Source of the DNA: Paraburkholderia edwinii
GTDB lineage: Bacteria > Pseudomonadota > Gammaproteobacteria > Burkholderiales > Burkholderiaceae
Assembly: GCF_019428685.1 (NCBI RefSeq)
Contig: NZ_CP080096.1
Location: 1,426,001-1,490,000 of the forward strand
DNA length: 64,000 nt
Reading direction: 5' to 3'
The notes under the pieces are model-generated. The model saw only the letters and a list, made by a program, of their open reading frames with translations, made no database searches and had not been told where the DNA came from. Both the position numbers and the translations under genes were made by a program. Positions 61,756 through 64,000 of this stretch are shown piece after piece; the first letter of the stretch is position 1; each line of letters begins with the position of its first letter.

Positions 61756-63850
61756 AACACGGCCGGCGCGTGTCTATGCGGTACGCGCCGGCTCACGCTT
61801 TCCACCGGGCGCGACCGCGCTGCCCGAGGGTGTCAATTTCTGCATTTTCAGCCGCCATTCGACGCGCGCGGAACTGCTGCTGTATGAAGCGCCCGATAGC
61901 GCCGAGCCGTTTCAGATCGTCGCGCTCGATTCGCAATCCAATCGCACGTTTTTCTACTGGCATGTGCTCGTCGAAGCACTGCCGCCGCGTACGTGCTACA
62001 CGTGGCGCATCGATGGTCCGCACGACACGCAACTCACGGGCCGCGCGTTCGACGCTCAGAAAGAGTTGCTCGATCCGTTTGCGCGCGCGGTCGATAGCCG
62101 GTTGTGGATTCGCCGTCCGGTTGGCGATCAGGTCAATCGCGCGCACGCGACGAACCGGGCGCTCGTCACGGAGCCGCTCAAGCCGTTGCAGACCACGACC
62201 GCCCGACGTGCCGTGCGCACCCTCACCGACGCGGTGATCTACGAACTGCATGTAGGCGGCTTCACGCGCGATCCGTCGAGCGGCGTCGCGCACGCAGGAA
62301 CCTTCGCCGGGTTGATCGAAAAAATTCCGTATCTGAAGGAACTCGGTGTGACGCATGTCGAACTCTTGCCGGTGATGGCGTTCGACGAACAGGATGTTCC
62401 GCCCATCGCGGCCGGGCGAGGGCTCGTCAATTTCTGGGGGTATAGCACGCACAGCTACTACAGTCCGCATCCGCGCTATTGCCGCGACCCGGCGCGCGCG
62501 CCGCAGGAATTCCGTGAGCTAACCGATGCGATGCACGAGGCCGGTATCGCGGTGCTCATCGACGTCGTGTTTAACCACACGGCCGAAGCGGGCGCGGCGG
62601 GGCCAGTGATTAACTTCAAGGGCCTCGCTAACGATATCTTCTATCAGCACGATGCGGGCGACCGGCGTCAGTACCTCGATTACACCGGTTGCGGTAATAC
62701 GGTGAACTGCAACCATCCGCTCGTCACCGCATTCATTGTTCACTGCCTCGAATACTGGGTGGAGGAACTCGGTGTCGATGGTTTTCGGTTCGATCTCGCG
62801 AGCGTGTTCGCGCGCGGCCCGCATGGCGAGCTGATGGGCGATCCGCCACTGCCGTGGTCGCTCGAGGCGTCGCGCGTGCTGTCTCACGTGCCGTTGATCG
62901 CGGAAGCGTGGGATGCGGCAGGCCTTTATCACGTCGGCGCGTTTCCGGGCATGGCATGGGCCGAATGGAACGGCCGCTATCGCGATCTGATCCGCCGCTT
63001 CGTTCGCGGCGAATCGGGGCTCGTCGGCCAGGTCGCCACCTGCATTGCAGGCAGTTCCGATATTTATGCGGACGACGGCAGACTCCCGACCAACAGCATC
63101 AACTTTGTGACGTGCCACGACGGCTTTACGCTGCACGATCTCGTCAGCTACGACATGAAACACAACGAGGCCAACGGCGACGACAATCGCGACGGCAGCA
63201 ACGACAATCTTTCGTGGAATTGCGGAACGGAGGGCGAAACGCACGATGCGGCGATCATGGCCTTGCGCCACCGTCAGGCACGCAATCTGATGGCGATTCT
63301 GCTGTTGAGCCAGGGTGTGCCGATGATTCTTGCCGGCGACGAAGCGCTGCGCAGCCAGCGCGGCAACAACAACGTCTATTGCCAGGACAACGCGCTTGCG
63401 TGGTTCGACTGGGAGCCTTCAAAAGCGGGCACGGACATGACGCGTTTCGTGCGCGAGCTGATCGCGTTGCGCAAGCGTCACGCGAATCTGCGACGAAGAC
63501 GATTTCTGACCGGCGCGGCTTCGGCCGGCCGGACGCAGCCGGACGTCGTGTGGCATGGCGAGCGCCTGAACGAAGCTGCGTGGCACGATCATGGCGCACG
63601 GCTGCTCGCGTTTACGCTCGGCGGTGAAGCCGCGGGTGAACCGGCGCTGCACGTGGTCTTCAATATGAATGCGTCGCCTCGCGATGTTGCGCTACCGGTA
63701 TTCGACGGGCGGTGCTGGCGGCGCATCGTCGATACCGCGCTGGAGAGTCCGCACGATATCGCGTCAGCAGAAGAGTGGATCGCGACGGAAAGCGGGCATT
63801 GCAGGGTGGAAGCCCGCAGCGTCGTGGTATTCGAAGAAGGCCCGGCGTAG
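61739..63850 (+). CDS. glgX: glycogen debranching enzyme GlgX
   Basis: A 703-residue GH13 isoamylase-type enzyme that removes alpha-1,6 branches from phosphorylase limit glycogen. A CBM48 N-terminal domain (LPEGVNFCIFSRHSTRAELL) precedes the barrel. Conserved regions are DVVFNHTAEAG (I), GFRFDLAS (II, nucleophile Asp), LIAEAWDAAG (III, general acid Glu) and NFVTCHDGFTL (IV). The start is TTG at 61739, inside the end of glgP, giving a 17-base overlap and tight coupling. No clear in-frame ATG nearby would preserve the CBM48 domain. Confidence 0.94.
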   Translation: MSEGAETRPARVYAVRAGSRFPPGATALPEGVNFCIFSRHSTRAELLLYEAPDSAEPFQIVALDSQSNRTFFYWHVLVEALPPRTCYTWRIDGPHDTQLTGRAFDAQKELLDPFARAVDSRLWIRRPVGDQVNRAHATNRALVTEPLKPLQTTTARRAVRTLTDAVIYELHVGGFTRDPSSGVAHAGTFAGLIEKIPYLKELGVTHVELLPVMAFDEQDVPPIAAGRGLVNFWGYSTHSYYSPHPRYCRDPARAPQEFRELTDAMHEAGIAVLIDVVFNHTAEAGAAGPVINFKGLANDIFYQHDAGDRRQYLDYTGCGNTVNCNHPLVTAFIVHCLEYWVEELGVDGFRFDLASVFARGPHGELMGDPPLPWSLEASRVLSHVPLIAEAWDAAGLYHVGAFPGMAWAEWNGRYRDLIRRFVRGESGLVGQVATCIAGSSDIYADDGRLPTNSINFVTCHDGFTLHDLVSYDMKHNEANGDDNRDGSNDNLSWNCGTEGETHDAAIMALRHRQARNLMAILLLSQGVPMILAGDEALRSQRGNNNVYCQDNALAWFDWEPSKAGTDMTRFVRELIALRKRHANLRRRRFLTGAASAGRTQPDVVWHGERLNEAAWHDHGARLLAFTLGGEAAGEPALHVVFNMNASPRDVALPVFDGRCWRRIVDTALESPHDIASAEEWIATESGHCRVEARSVVVFEEGPA

Positions 63851-63915
63851 ATGCGAGCGCAAAAGTAGACGCAGAAAGTAGGCGCACCCATGCGTACGAC
63901 TTTGCCGGCGTGCGC

Positions 63916-64000
63916 TCAATCGAGGCGTTTGCGCGTAGTCAATCCACTCGCCTTATCCCACTGCTCGGGCGTCATCTTTTGCACGGTGACACCGAACGTC
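63916..64000 (-). CDS. 3' end of an unidentified minus-strand gene
   Basis: On the minus strand a frame open to the window edge ends TPEQWDKASGLTTRKRLD before a TGA at 63916-63918. The last 27 codons have normal codon bias, and the gene converges with glgX. The product cannot be identified from this fragment. Confidence 0.4.
   Translation of the reverse strand, partial: TFGVTVQKMTPEQWDKASGLTTRKRLD

Noticed and set aside
1..64000. tRNA, rRNA, riboswitch or integrase genes
   Set aside because: No cloverleaf-ending CCA-type segment, rRNA sequence or integrase motif was recognised by reading both strands. This is not a covariance-model search, so a tRNA could be missed.

Overview
The window reads as chromosomal DNA of a high-GC beta-proteobacterium of the Burkholderiaceae, most likely Paraburkholderia, Caballeronia or a close relative. 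The reasons are the strong G/C third-position bias, two trimeric general porins ending in Phe, a membrane PQQ glucose dehydrogenase, several small MKRF-type lipoproteins, and many catabolic cassettes each with its own regulator. I see no rRNA, tRNA, insertion sequence, integrase or CRISPR array. The genus is an inference, because no marker gene is present.

Layout. (1) 1-4113: a tightly packed plus-strand operon. It holds a truncated acetylating acetaldehyde dehydrogenase, 4-hydroxy-2-oxovalerate aldolase, a small cupin, a carboxymuconolactone-decarboxylase-like protein and a thiamine-diphosphate enzyme. (2) 4143-14266: housekeeping and redox genes. They include a lipoprotein, a quinone-oxidoreductase-like protein, Gcd, a porin, a YdeP-type molybdopterin oxidoreductase and a DUF488 protein. 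(3) 14285-21185: a minus-strand sugar-alcohol operon with an AraC regulator, a binding-protein/ATPase/permease ABC importer, an SDR dehydrogenase and a D-ribulokinase-type FGGY kinase. Ribitol to D-ribulose to D-ribulose-5-phosphate is the best reading. (4) 21392-30194: a MocR regulator divergent from a DJ-1/PfpI protein, an SDR, a Tat-exported flavoprotein, an L-2-haloacid dehalogenase, an aldo/keto reductase and a second porin. (5) 30650-34140: a formamidase cluster (LuxR regulator, FmdA, AmiS/UreI channel, FmdB). (6) 34164-42634: small lipoprotein, DUF2231 membrane protein coupled to a PQQ sugar dehydrogenase, AraC regulator, pirin, an octanucleotide repeat, an MFS exporter and an amidase. 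(7) 42643-46036: a hipBA toxin-antitoxin module in an AT-rich pocket, then a cysteine-less AhpD-like protein with an XRE/MmyB-type regulator. (8) 46407-51227: the complete arginine deiminase operon arcDABC. (9) 51224-56432: a set of secreted proteins (DUF3300, DUF2950 and an unknown) and small orphan genes. (10) 56783-63850: phosphoketolase, glycogen phosphorylase and glycogen debranching enzyme.

How they work together. Many cassettes yield pentose phosphate, acetyl-phosphate/acetyl-CoA or ATP under low oxygen. The ribitol operon feeds the pentose phosphates that phosphoketolase consumes, glycogen breakdown supplies glucose-1-phosphate, and the ADI pathway gives ATP from arginine. Formamidase and the amidase release ammonia. 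The least explained parts are the first operon and the several short repeat or dyad elements in intergenic DNA: 11-bp repeats near 8916, a dyad near 30247, (CCAGAAAG)9 near 39533 and the GGAATA series near 44325.
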